NCBI RefSeq assembly: GCF_003313245.1
Contig: NZ_QJSD01000001.1
Span: forward strand, 1-64,000
Reading direction: 5' to 3'
Source: Primorskyibacter marinus
GTDB lineage: Bacteria; Pseudomonadota; Alphaproteobacteria; Rhodobacterales; Rhodobacteraceae
DNA: 64,000 nt
The notes under the pieces: generated by a model
Databases searched by the model: none
Seen by the model: only the letters and a program-made list of their open reading frames with translations
What the model was told of the DNA's origin: nothing
Translations under genes and position numbers: made by a program
Shown: in pieces, positions 1 to 9,225 of the stretch
How positions within the stretch are numbered: the stretch's first letter is position 1
Layout: each line of letters begins with the position of its first letter

Positions 1-2
1 CC

Positions 3-152
3 GGTCAGCGTAGCGGTCTGACGAGCGCGGAGAAAGACCGGATCAAGGAGTTGGAGCGCGAGGTTCGTGAACTTCGCCAAGCCAACGAGATCCTGAAGAA
101 GGCCAGCGCATATTTCGCAGCGGCGGAACTCGGCCGTCCGTTCCGCAAATGA
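3..152 (+). pseudogene. IS3-family transposase OrfA, 3' end only (runs off the window start)
   Basis: The reading frame from base 3 encodes the last 49 residues of an IS3/IS911-type OrfA. It shows the helical tail of these proteins ([20 protein letters not shown]), which is the leucine-zipper/coiled-coil region, and ends at TGA 150-152. The OrfB start codon at 149 overlaps this stop as ATGA, as is usual in IS3 elements, where OrfAB fusion is made by frameshifting. The element starts upstream of the window, so whether OrfA is intact cannot be judged. OrfB beside it is broken, so the element cannot move by itself. Confidence 0.85.
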
Positions 153-862
153 TCGCGTTCATCGATGATCACCGTTATGTCCATGGTGTCAGGCCGATCT
201 GCCGGTTTCTGGGGATCGCACCATCGACTTTCTACGCCTTCAAGGCCGTGGAGCGTGATCCCGATCCGGCATCGGCTCGCACCAGGCAGGACCGGCTGGA
301 CATGGTCGCCATCAAGGAGGCCCTCGATGGCAGCCGGGGACGATATGGCGCGCGCAAGGTTTGGCACCAGTTGCGCCGAGGCGATCACGACATCGCCCGC
401 TGCACGGTGGAACGGCTGATGCGAACCATGGGATTGCAAGGTGTTGTGCGCAGCAAGAAGGTCGTCACCACCAATCCCGATGCGGCACAGCCTTGCCCGG
501 ACGACAAGGTGAACCGCGCTTTCGTGGCAGACATGCCGAACCAACTCTGGGTCAGCGATTTCACCTATGTCTCAAGCTGGCAGGGCATGGTCTGCGTGAC
601 CTTCACCATCGGCGTTTTCGCCCGCAAGATCGTTGGCTGGCGTGCCTCGACCTCGATGACGACTGGTTTCGTCTTGGATGCCCTGAACCAGGCCATCTGT
701 CAGCGCCCACCCTCCGAGGCTGACAAGCTGATCCATCACAGCGATCGCGGCAGCCAAGGCAGATTCAATGCTGTGTTGCACGAAGACCAGTTCGCGGTCT
801 TGTACCTTGCAGGGGTCCAACGGCTCATACCCTCCAGCTATCATACTGGATTCCCGAGGTGA
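149..862 (+). pseudogene. IS3-family transposase OrfB, truncated at its 3' end
   Basis: The first ~203 residues are a clear IS3-family (IS911/ISL3-like group) integrase-type transposase: an HTH_21-like region around residues 45-100 and an rve core with the first catalytic Asp in WVSDFTYV (D137) and the second in HHSDRGSQ (D199). After GSQ, near base 757, homology stops and the frame runs through 34 unrelated residues to a chance stop at 862. The third catalytic residue, the Glu about 35 residues further on, and the C-terminus are missing. The transposase should therefore be inactive. The break marks an insertion or deletion boundary between about 758 and 910. Confidence 0.85.
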
Positions 863-910
863 ATCCCAACAGGGAGTTGCGCTACAAGGCCCCGTGTAGG
901 GGATTCCTGA

Positions 911-1102
911 TATCGCAACCTTCTTGCTTCACATCCACATGCTGCAAGGCGTCTTGCTTTCATGGCGGCCATTCAGTTTGCGCAATCTGGTCTTGCACGT
1001 TACAAGCAGCAGCGCCTTTATCGGCACATGGTCGCGCTTTCCGGCGGGGTCAATGGAAAGATCCTGCGTCGTGCGCTGCCCGACCAATTCAAGGCCAACT
1101 GA
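911..1102 (+). pseudogene. C-terminal fragment of an unrecognised host gene, cut by the IS3 remnant
   Basis: An open frame from just after a stop at 908-910 to TGA 1100-1102 encodes about 63 residues with normal composition (for example FMAAIQFAQSGLARYKQQRL) and ends directly against the ATG of the DsbA-like gene at 1103. An internal ATG at 962 would give 46 residues. I do not recognise the family. The immediate adjacency to the next gene and the loss of any start region next to a truncated IS suggest the 3' end of a former operon partner. It could instead be a short intact gene started at 962. Confidence 0.4.
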
Positions 1103-1735
1103 ATGGTTAAGCTCGATATTATGTCCGATCCGATCTGCCCCTGGTGCTATATCGGCAAGGCGCAACTGGATCGCGCGTTGGAGAAAAACCTCAACCACCC
1201 GTTCGAGGTAGAATGGCATCCGTTCCAGCTGAACCCCGACATGCCGGCAGAAGGGATGGACCGGCGCGCGTACCTGGAGGGCAAGTTTGGCGGCAAGGAC
1301 GGCGCGGTGAAGGCCTATATGCCGGTTGGCGAACATGCCAAGGCTGCGGGGCTGGATCTGAACCTCGAAGGGATCACCCGCACGCCCAACACGCTGGATG
1401 CGCATCGCTTGATCCATTGGGGTGGCATCGAAGGACGACAGACCGCTATCGTCTCTTCGTTGTTTCGGGCCTATTTCCAAGAGGGCCGTGATATTGGCGA
1501 CCACGAAGTGCTGGCGGATATTGCTGACGCATGCGGCATGGATGCGTCTGTCGTGCAGCGACTGATAAATTCCGACGCCGATGTGGAGGAGATCCGCAAC
1601 CGTGACGCGGCAGCCCGCGAGATGGGCGTGACTTCGGTGCCGACTTTCATCGTGGACCGCAAACATGCCGTGCCGGGCGCGCAATCGGCGGAGCTATGGA
1701 CCAAAGTCATCGAAGAGCTGGGTCAACAGGCCTGA
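1103..1735 (+). CDS. DsbA-family oxidoreductase, FrnE/2-hydroxychromene-2-carboxylate isomerase type
   Basis: A 210-residue cytoplasmic thioredoxin-fold protein with no signal peptide. The N-terminus MVKLDIMSDPICPWCYIGKA holds a CPWC redox motif (C12, C15) at the end of the first strand, and the cis-Pro loop appears near the C-terminus as GVTSVPTFIVD. This layout and length are those of the FrnE-like DsbA proteins, thought to act as cytoplasmic disulphide oxidoreductases/isomerases in stress or polyketide tailoring. The related chromene-carboxylate isomerases lack the CxxC, so oxidoreductase is the better call. The start ATG follows the previous frame's stop without a gap. Confidence 0.9.
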   Translation: MVKLDIMSDPICPWCYIGKAQLDRALEKNLNHPFEVEWHPFQLNPDMPAEGMDRRAYLEGKFGGKDGAVKAYMPVGEHAKAAGLDLNLEGITRTPNTLDAHRLIHWGGIEGRQTAIVSSLFRAYFQEGRDIGDHEVLADIADACGMDASVVQRLINSDADVEEIRNRDAAAREMGVTSVPTFIVDRKHAVPGAQSAELWTKVIEELGQQA

Positions 1736-2182
1736 TCCTTACATCGCTATCGACGATAGGGGCCTTTGATAACGCCTGACCGATTTATTACTCACCATGT
1801 CAGGCAGCACGGGTCATCAAAGAGCCGCTGACCTGCCTCCCCCCGAAATCCCTCATTAGGGGGTGAGGGCCGCCTGACCTTTGCGCCACTGTTTTTCAGT
1901 CTCTACGCCCGAGAGTAAACCGATTGAGCAACCTGTTGTCTGGAAATTCGGCGCTGGCGGGATCGTGCATCTTGGCATTTCCATTTGATGCAGGCTTTGG
2001 TTTCGACAGCCCTTTTATCGACGATCTCGACCAGCAAGGTGCCTGCCAGCCGTGCGAGAGACTCCGCGTTCGGAAGCGCCCTGATCATTTCGGTGCAGCG
2101 TTTCAGCTCCTGCTGGATGGCAAGTGGCGGTGTCCCACGGCGTGGAGCAGGAGCGTCGATCTTCCGAGAGGTTCGAGGGTAA
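1736..2182. other. IS-derived flank with no supported gene
   Basis: This stretch separates the DsbA-like gene from the IstB remnant. On the minus strand a frame continues from the IstB N-terminal part to about 1903 with some protein-like composition (around PNAESLARLAGTLLVEIVDK), but I recognise no family and it has no start of its own. It is most likely residual mobile-element sequence or an eroded gene. Confidence 0.4.
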
Positions 2183-2601
2183 TCAGGGGGCCATGGCGGG
2201 CAGCCTGACGGTGAAATTGTCGGTGACGCGGGCGTTGGCGAGAACGTGTTCGGGGATGAGGTCAACGCACGCCCGGAGGCGATAGCTGGCTCCTTCGATC
2301 TGGACGACCACGGCGTGGTGCAGCAGCCGATCCGCAAGCGCAGTGGCGACGACCGCATCGCCAAAGACCTCCCCCCATTCGGCGAAGCCGCGCTTGGATG
2401 TGAGGACCATGGCGTCTTTCTTGTAGCGCGCGTTGATGAGTTGGAAAAACAGGTTCGCGACGCCTTGGGGAATGGCAGATAACCGATCTCGTCCACGATC
2501 AGCAGGGACGCCCGTGCGTAGAAGCGGATTTTCTCGACCAAGCGGCCTTCGCGTTCGGCTTTGGACAGCCCTTCGAGAAAAAAACCGGGTAAATTCCTCA
2601 A
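2183..2601 (-). pseudogene. istB: IS21-family IstB ATPase remnant, 5'-truncated and frameshifted
   Basis: Two minus-strand frames together spell the middle and C-terminus of IstB, the AAA+ helper ATPase of IS21 transposition. The first, from about 2580 down to about 2480, reads KAEREGRLVEKIRFYARASLLIVDEIGYLP, ending in the Walker B segment (LLIVDEIG). The second, from about 2480 to 2183, continues with ANLFFQLINARY and the FAEWGEVFGD / DRLLHHAVVVQIEGASYRLR box. A one-base change near 2480 breaks the frame. The Walker A region and the whole N-terminus are absent, and no IstA lies nearby. It is a dead relic. Confidence 0.85.
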
Positions 2602-2675
2602 GTAGAGACCGACTTTCCGGGACGCATTCCACTTGAGGGTCTGCGCGAGAACCCGATCACGACTATTTCTTTCCG

Positions 2676-3071
2676 CTACTGACGGACACAGGAAACATCG
2701 CCTTCTTCACAATAAAGATGTTTCTCCAGCAAGCCGGTTTGCGACGTTGTGACCGCCTCCAGACAGTTGGCAAGAACCATCGGATGGATGCTACCGCCAC
2801 GATAAGGTTCTGCCTCGAAGGCACATTGGGCATCCTTGTAGGCAATCCATGCCCGTTGCGCCTTTTTCAACCTTTGCTGGCTGGGCGCATCAAGCTGTCG
2901 CATGAGCGCCTTGTAACTCCGGTTGAGATTCGCATCGGCGGCCTTCAATGCCTGGTCTGCACACCGATTGAGGCTGGCTTGATCCGCCGCGTTACTACAG
3001 TTCGATTGGGCATTGGCCCCTGTCGAAAAGAGTGCCGCCGCGCAGGCGATGGTAAACCGGGTTATCGTCAT
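2676..3071 (-). CDS. LprI-like (DUF1311) secreted protein, putative lysozyme inhibitor
   Basis: A 131-residue protein starting with a Sec signal peptide (hydrophobic TIACAAALFSTGANA, cleavage expected about residue 22). The mature part fits the DUF1311/LprI family: an early CSNAADQASLNRCADQALKAADANLN segment, a QRLKKAQRAWIAYKDAQCAFEA segment with the family WxxYRDxxC-like core, and paired cysteines. LprI of Mycobacterium inhibits lysozyme, and many other members are of unknown role, so periplasmic location is firm and function is not. The gene sits between two IS relics and has no operon partner. The similarity to family consensus makes it likely to be functional. Confidence 0.8.
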   Translation of the reverse strand: MTITRFTIACAAALFSTGANAQSNCSNAADQASLNRCADQALKAADANLNRSYKALMRQLDAPSQQRLKKAQRAWIAYKDAQCAFEAEPYRGGSIHPMVLANCLEAVTTSQTGLLEKHLYCEEGDVSCVRQ

Positions 3072-3128
3072 CTTTCAGTATCCTCTTCTGGGTGAGGGCA
3101 GCGTGTATGCCGCTGTTGTCCGATCGGA

Positions 3129-3467
3129 TCAATCTGCAACAACCGCCGCGTTGCCATTCATCATGCCCGGTGCCGCCACATATGCGGCAAAACCCACGAT
3201 CATCTGCGCGACAATGCCCTTGTCGCTCCACCGCTTCCATCGGTTGTAGAATGTCTTAGGAGGGCCATATTCCGCAGGCGCATCCCGCCAACGTAAGCCA
3301 TTGCGCTTGATAACTATAATCCCGCTCAAGACACGCCGGCCATCAACGCGAGGCTTGCGATCGCTGTGTTGCAGCTCTGACGGCGTGCGTGCCCTCTCGG
3401 CAGATTTGCCAGGCAAATCGCCTGCCGGGTGACAGTATGTGGCGCTGCCATGACGAATTTGTCCCAT
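3129..3467 (-). pseudogene. Fused relic of an IS481-type and an IS5-type transposase
   Basis: The frame starts at 3467 with MGQIRHGSAT, the conserved N-terminus of an IS481-group transposase. About 47 bases of foreign sequence follow (3391-3437), containing a hairpin. The IS481 sequence then resumes in another frame (THAVRAA, then QRSQAS) down to about 3350. There it joins an IS5-type OrfA: VDGRRVLSGI, then NGLRWRDAPAEYGPPKTFYNRWKRW and a degraded tail to 3129. Neither transposase is complete. The region records at least two insertions and a deletion. Confidence 0.75.
3399..3426. repeat. Hairpin inside the IS481 relic
   Basis: The arms GGCAGATTTGCC and GGCAAAT-CGC-CTGCC (read on the plus strand) pair across a one-base centre, with small mismatch. 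They lie in the segment that interrupts the IS481 coding sequence, so they arrived after that element. This could be the terminal inverted repeat pair left by excision of a short element, or an inserted REP-like palindrome. Confidence 0.5.
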
Positions 3468-3723
3468 ACTGCTTTCTTCCATTCCAGCAAAAGGATCACA
3501 CCATCAAACCGTGGGATCAACCACCTAGCGTATGCGCAGCGGTTTTACGCATCCGCCGGGGGCTCTTTGTCCCGGTGGCATATGCTGGCGGCACAAGAGG
3601 CGAAACATCAGGTGCTGCTTGACGCAGATGCGCACAGCCATGGACCCGTTGGCGAATTTTCGGCGCATGCATTGAACAGCGGCGTGTTTCGCCCCAAAAG
3701 GGTTTCAGACGGGGCGGTTTGGG
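3468..3723. other. Upstream region of anmK, no supported gene
   Basis: A plus-strand frame runs from about 3429 through this region into anmK and has partly protein-like composition (QEAKHQVLLDADAHSHGPVG), but it has no convincing ribosome binding site, no recognised family, and overlaps the start of anmK by over 100 bases. It may be the eroded 3' part of a gene cut by the adjacent IS relics. No promoter is evident. Confidence 0.4.
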
Positions 3724-4824
3724 ATGGTGAGAATGGATACGAACGGCAGCGTACTGGCACTGGGATCAATGTCAGGCACCTCCCTGGACGGGGTGGATGC
3801 CGCGATGCTGCGCACCGATGGCGTAACGATCGAAGCCTTTGGTGACACCAGATATCGGCGGTATTCCAGCGGCGAACAGGCCATGCTTCGGGCGGCGTTG
3901 GGGCGCTGGCCCGACGAGGGCCTTGGGCAGGCTCCGGATGTTTCCCTGTCGGCACATGTCGAATTGTTGTCAGCGTTTGAGGGGGCCGAACTTGTGGGGT
4001 TTCACGGTCAGACGCTGGCGCATGATCCACAGGGGCGGGGCACCCATCAGATGGGGGACGGCGCGGCATTGGCGCAGGCCTTGGGCGTTCCGGTGGTCTG
4101 GGATTTTCGCAGCGACGACGTGATGAACGGCGGCGAAGGCGCGCCGCTGGCACCGTTCTTTCATTTCGCCTGCGCGGCGTGGATCGGGGCCACCGCTCCC
4201 TTGTGTTTTCTCAACCTTGGCGGGGTCGGCAACCTGACATGGATAGACCCCGACAAACCTGCGCCGGAGGTCGATGGAGCGTTGCTGGCCTTTGACACGG
4301 GGCCGGCCAATGCGCCACTCAACGACTTGATGATGCAGCGCTGCGGGCTGGAATGTGACCGCGACGGTGCTTTGGCTGCGCGCGGAACGGTTATCGATAC
4401 TGCGGTGGCGCAGTTTCTGGACAACACGTTTTTCCGTCGCAGCCCCCCTAAATCACTGGACCGGGATGATTTTGCGACGGCGCTGGACCTTGTGCGCGGG
4501 CTGTCTGACGCCGATGCGGCCGCGACATTGACGGCGATGACGGCCGCATCGGTGAAGCGCGGAATGGAGCAATGTCCAATCCCGCCGGACCGCGTGTTGG
4601 TGACGGGCGGTGGGCGGCGCAATCCCGTGATGATGCGGATGCTTCAGGATGCGCTGTCTTGTCCGGTGATCGCAGTCGAAAGCGTCGGACTTGACGGCGA
4701 TATGCTGGAGGCGCAGGCCTTTGCCCACCTGGCGGTGCGGGTGGCGCGCGGTTTGCCCACCTCTGCGCCGTCCACGACAGGGGTGCGTGCGCCGGTAAGC
4801 GGCGGAGTGATCAGCACGCCCTGA
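3724..4824 (+). CDS. anmK: Anhydro-N-acetylmuramic acid kinase
   Basis: A 366-residue cytoplasmic kinase of the ASKHA fold. It phosphorylates and opens 1,6-anhydro-MurNAc to MurNAc-6-phosphate during peptidoglycan recycling. The phosphate-1 loop [12 protein letters not shown] lies at residues 14-25. GFHGQT and the phosphate-2 region [12 protein letters not shown] follow, and the C-terminal adenosine loop VTGGGRRNP is near residue 290. Length matches the family (about 365). ATG 3724 is followed by a second possible start at 3733 (MDTNG). It stands alone: the IS-rich zone is upstream and the zwf operon starts over 300 bases downstream. No MurQ or MurR is adjacent. Confidence 0.95.
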   Translation: MVRMDTNGSVLALGSMSGTSLDGVDAAMLRTDGVTIEAFGDTRYRRYSSGEQAMLRAALGRWPDEGLGQAPDVSLSAHVELLSAFEGAELVGFHGQTLAHDPQGRGTHQMGDGAALAQALGVPVVWDFRSDDVMNGGEGAPLAPFFHFACAAWIGATAPLCFLNLGGVGNLTWIDPDKPAPEVDGALLAFDTGPANAPLNDLMMQRCGLECDRDGALAARGTVIDTAVAQFLDNTFFRRSPPKSLDRDDFATALDLVRGLSDADAAATLTAMTAASVKRGMEQCPIPPDRVLVTGGGRRNPVMMRMLQDALSCPVIAVESVGLDGDMLEAQAFAHLAVRVARGLPTSAPSTTGVRAPVSGGVISTP

Positions 4825-5045
4825 CCGTTTCCGGGTGCCTGTGCTTGGCTCCGTCATTCGGTGTTCGCGGGTTTGCCGCATAGCCGGGTCGGCGCGTCGT
4901 CCATGACCGAACCTGCTACAATCGCAGAATCGGCACGAGGTTGTGATTATCGTGAAATTCCGCCCCAAACGGATCGCAATCAGCGACAAAACCCCACGAA
5001 TTCATGCACCTACACGGCCAGCTTCCTCTTTATGGTGGTAAACTG

Positions 5046-5073
5046 TTGAGACGGGTCAAACCCGTGTTAGACT
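5046..5073 (+). promoter_or_regulatory. Predicted sigma-70 promoter of zwf-pgl-pgi
   Basis: TTGAGA at 5046-5051 and TAGACT at 5068-5073 are separated by 16 bases, giving a start near 5080. The spacer contains a small inverted repeat (ACGGGT-CAA-ACCCGT, 5051-5065). A LacI-type palindrome lies about 25 bases after the predicted start. The rest of 4825-5045 shows no gene. Confidence 0.5.
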
Positions 5074-5101
5074 CTTGAAGGAAGATGCGATAGCTAATCG
5101 T

Positions 5102-5115
5102 CGTTAGCGCTAACG
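5102..5115. promoter_or_regulatory. LacI-family-type operator upstream of zwf
   Basis: CGTTAGCGCTAACG is a perfect 14-base palindrome with the central CG and flanking TTAGC/GCTAA typical of LacI/GalR-family operators. It lies 51 bases before the zwf start and downstream of the predicted promoter, so a bound repressor would block elongation or initiation. No LacI-family gene lies in the window, so the regulator must be encoded elsewhere. A second hairpin, ATGCGC-AAAA-GCGCAT, follows at about 5117-5132. Confidence 0.6.
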
Positions 5116-5166
5116 CAGTGATGCGCAAAAGCGCATTGCGCCCAGAAAATCGGAGTCCGAGACCAG

Positions 5167-6621
5167 ATGGTATCCCGCGTCATTCCTGTCGATCCGTTCG
5201 ATCTAGTTATTTTCGGCGGTACGGGCGACCTTGCCCGCCGGAAGATCATTCCCGGTCTGTTCCGGCGTTTTTGTGCCGGACAGATGCCCGAAGAGGCCCG
5301 CATCATTGGCGCTGCACGGTCTGATATGGATGATGCGGCTTATCGCAAAGTGATTGCCGACGCGATCAAGGAGTTCGGCAACGGATTCACCTTCGAAGCC
5401 GCCAAACTGACCGCGTTTCTTGAGCGGATCGGCTATGTCGCCGTTGATGCGACAGGAACGGATGGCTGGGCGGAGCTGGCTGACCGGATGCGGGAGGGGA
5501 CGGTTCGGGCGTTCTATTTTTCGGTCGGTCCATCGCTGTTCGGCGATCTGGCGGAACGGCTGCACACGCATGGTCTGGCGACCGATCAATCGCGCATCGT
5601 TGTCGAAAAACCGTTTGGCCGTGATCTGCAAAGCGCGCGTGCGCTGAACGCCACACTGGCCGAGCATTTCCGCGAGGATCAGATCTATCGAATCGATCAC
5701 TATCTGGGCAAGGAAACCGTCCAGAACCTGATGGCGGTGCGTTTCGGAAATGTGCTGTTCGAACCGCTATGGAACGCGCAATATGTCGATCATATCCAGA
5801 TCACCGTCGCCGAAACCGTGGGTGTCGGCGGGCGCGGCGGGTATTACGACAAATCCGGCGCGATGCGGGACATGGTGCAGAATCACCTGATGCAGCTTCT
5901 GTGTCTGATCGCGATGGAGCCGCCCTCGAAATTCGAACCCGACGAGGTGCGCGACGAAAAGCTCAAGGTGATCCGCGCGTTGGAACCGGTTGAGCCGCAC
6001 CATATCGTGCGCGGACAATACGGTGCCGGAGGCGATCAACCAAGCTATCGCGACCATGCTGAAAATCCACGCTCGAACACCGAAAGTTTCGTTGCCCTCA
6101 AGGCGCATATTTCGAACTGGCGTTGGGCGGGGACGCCATTCTATCTGCGCACGGGCAAACGGCTCAAGGCGCGCACATCCGAGATCGCCGTGGTGTTCAA
6201 GGATGCGCCGCACTCGATCTTCGGCGTTGATGCCGGGCGGCACCGCAATGTGCTGGCGATCCGGTTGCAGCCGAATGAGGGGATGACTCTGGATGTGACA
6301 ATCAAAGAGCCGGGACCAGGCGGGATGCGCCTGATCGACGTGCCGCTGGATATGACCTTTGCCGACGCGCTTGGCGATGAGGCCGAGGAAGTGACCGACG
6401 CCTATGAGCGCCTTATCATGGACGTGATCCGGGGCAACCAGACGCTGTTCATGCGCGGCGATGAGGTAGAGGCCGCATGGGCCTGGACCGATCCGCTGAT
6501 CGAGGGCTGGAAGCAACGCGGTGATGTGCCGAAACCTTATGACCCCGGCACTGCTGGTCCCGACGATTCGATGATGCTCATGCATCGCGACGGACGCCGC
6601 TGGAGGGAGCTGAAGACGTGA
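5167..6621 (+). CDS. zwf: Glucose-6-phosphate 1-dehydrogenase
   Basis: A 484-residue enzyme that oxidises glucose-6-phosphate to 6-phosphogluconolactone with NADP or NAD, feeding the Entner-Doudoroff and pentose phosphate routes. The Rossmann motif FGGTGDLARRK is at about residues 16-26, and the active-site signature RIDHYLGKE at about 175-183. Family length is about 490. It is the first gene of zwf-pgl-pgi: its TGA overlaps the GTG start of pgl. A palindromic operator and a promoter lie upstream, suggesting sugar-responsive repression. Confidence 0.97.
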   Translation: MVSRVIPVDPFDLVIFGGTGDLARRKIIPGLFRRFCAGQMPEEARIIGAARSDMDDAAYRKVIADAIKEFGNGFTFEAAKLTAFLERIGYVAVDATGTDGWAELADRMREGTVRAFYFSVGPSLFGDLAERLHTHGLATDQSRIVVEKPFGRDLQSARALNATLAEHFREDQIYRIDHYLGKETVQNLMAVRFGNVLFEPLWNAQYVDHIQITVAETVGVGGRGGYYDKSGAMRDMVQNHLMQLLCLIAMEPPSKFEPDEVRDEKLKVIRALEPVEPHHIVRGQYGAGGDQPSYRDHAENPRSNTESFVALKAHISNWRWAGTPFYLRTGKRLKARTSEIAVVFKDAPHSIFGVDAGRHRNVLAIRLQPNEGMTLDVTIKEPGPGGMRLIDVPLDMTFADALGDEAEEVTDAYERLIMDVIRGNQTLFMRGDEVEAAWAWTDPLIEGWKQRGDVPKPYDPGTAGPDDSMMLMHRDGRRWRELKT

Positions 6622-7289
6622 ACCTGATTGAATATGCAGATCGTGAAATGCTGGCCATCGACCTGGCAGACAAGCTGGCATCGGAACTGCGCGCATCGCT
6701 TGACAGCCATGACCGTGTTACGCTGGCAGTGCCGGGTGGCACCTCGCCGGGGCCGGTCTTTGACGCGCTTTGCGGCGTCCGGCTGGATTGGGCGCGCGTC
6801 GATGTGATGCTGACCGATGAACGCTGGGTGCCGGAGGATCACGAACGATCCAACACGCGGCTGTTGCGGCAGCGTTTGTTGACCGACCGCGCGTCCGACG
6901 CGCGTCTGGTGCCGCTTTACGCAGATGCGCGCCAGCCCGAGGATGTGCTGGCCGAGATCGAACTGGAGATCAAACCGCGCCTGCCACTGAATGTCGTGTT
7001 GCTGGGCATGGGCGCGGATATGCACACCGCGTCGATCTTTCCGGGGGCAGACCGTCTGATGGATGCTCTGGCACCCGAGGCGCCGATCTTGCTGCCGATG
7101 CGCGCACCCGGCGCGCCCGAGCCGCGGATCACGATCACGGCGCATGTGCTGAACGGGGCGCTGGCCAAACACCTGCTGATTTTCGGGGCGGAAAAGCGCG
7201 ACGCGCTGGAAAAAGCCCGCACCCTTTCGCCGGAAGAGGCACCGATCGCGGCTGTGCTCGACGGCATGACAGTCCACTGGGCGGAGTAA
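6618..7289 (+). CDS. pgl: 6-phosphogluconolactonase
   Basis: A 223-residue SugP/NagB-like lactonase, DevB type, that hydrolyses 6-phosphogluconolactone to 6-phosphogluconate. It shows the phosphate-binding loop VTLAVPGGTSPGPVFDAL near residues 33-50, the MLTDERWVP motif near residue 70, and LLGMGADMHTASIFPGAD around 130-147 with the catalytic His. The start is GTG at 6618, overlapping the zwf stop by four bases, which implies translational coupling. The pgi gene follows after six bases. Confidence 0.95.
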   Translation: MNLIEYADREMLAIDLADKLASELRASLDSHDRVTLAVPGGTSPGPVFDALCGVRLDWARVDVMLTDERWVPEDHERSNTRLLRQRLLTDRASDARLVPLYADARQPEDVLAEIELEIKPRLPLNVVLLGMGADMHTASIFPGADRLMDALAPEAPILLPMRAPGAPEPRITITAHVLNGALAKHLLIFGAEKRDALEKARTLSPEEAPIAAVLDGMTVHWAE

Positions 7290-7295
7290 CCTGCA

Positions 7296-8903
<1,608 letters not shown>

Positions 8904-8942
8904 GACTGACGCAGCGCCAGCCTGAGACCCGTCAAACGGAAC

Positions 8943-8972
8943 AACGCGACAGACGCAATCCTGTCGCGTTGA
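8943..8972 (+). terminator. Hairpin downstream of pgi
   Basis: CAACGCGACAG (8943-8953) pairs perfectly with CTGTCGCGTTG (8962-8972) around an 8-base loop, 40 bases after the pgi stop. There is no T-tract, so it may act as a rho-assisted terminator or mRNA 3'-end protector for the zwf operon. Confidence 0.6.
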
Positions 8973-9095
8973 TCTATCGTTAAAATCTCTGGCGTGGGGC
9001 AGCGGTGCCGTCCGTGAATCTGCTCGGCCGCATGAACCGCCGGGCGAAGCTACGCCGTGCTCGCAATAGACCCCGCGCGGCGTGTCGAGACAGGC

Positions 9096-9224
9096 TTAGA
9101 ACCAGCTTTGCACATTGCGCGCACCGGTCGAGATGTCCTGACCGACACCATCGACCGTCGCGCAAGCCGTCAGGGCGGCAAGGGACAGAAGCGCCAGGGC
9201 AGCAGTTATTTTTGTTCGTGTCAT
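9096..9224 (-). CDS. Entericidin A/B-family lipoprotein
   Basis: A 42-residue peptide beginning MTRTKITAALALLSLAALTA: a lipoprotein signal peptide with the lipobox LTAC, followed by ATVDGVGQDISTGARNV, the entericidin motif. Entericidins are small membrane-bound lipoproteins; in E. coli EcnB is a stationary-phase bacteriolytic toxin and EcnA its antidote. Only one member is present, as in many alphaproteobacteria. The start was placed at 9224 because the signal peptide then begins correctly. It lies one base beyond the stop of the solute-binding protein gene (9226), so the two are probably cotranscribed. Confidence 0.8.
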   Translation of the reverse strand: MTRTKITAALALLSLAALTACATVDGVGQDISTGARNVQSWF

Positions 9225-9225
9225 G

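Noticed and set aside
3429-3845. A 138-codon plus-strand frame upstream of and overlapping anmK
   Set aside because: It overlaps the well-supported anmK start by more than 100 bases, has no ribosome binding site, and part of it is the reverse of an IS481 relic.
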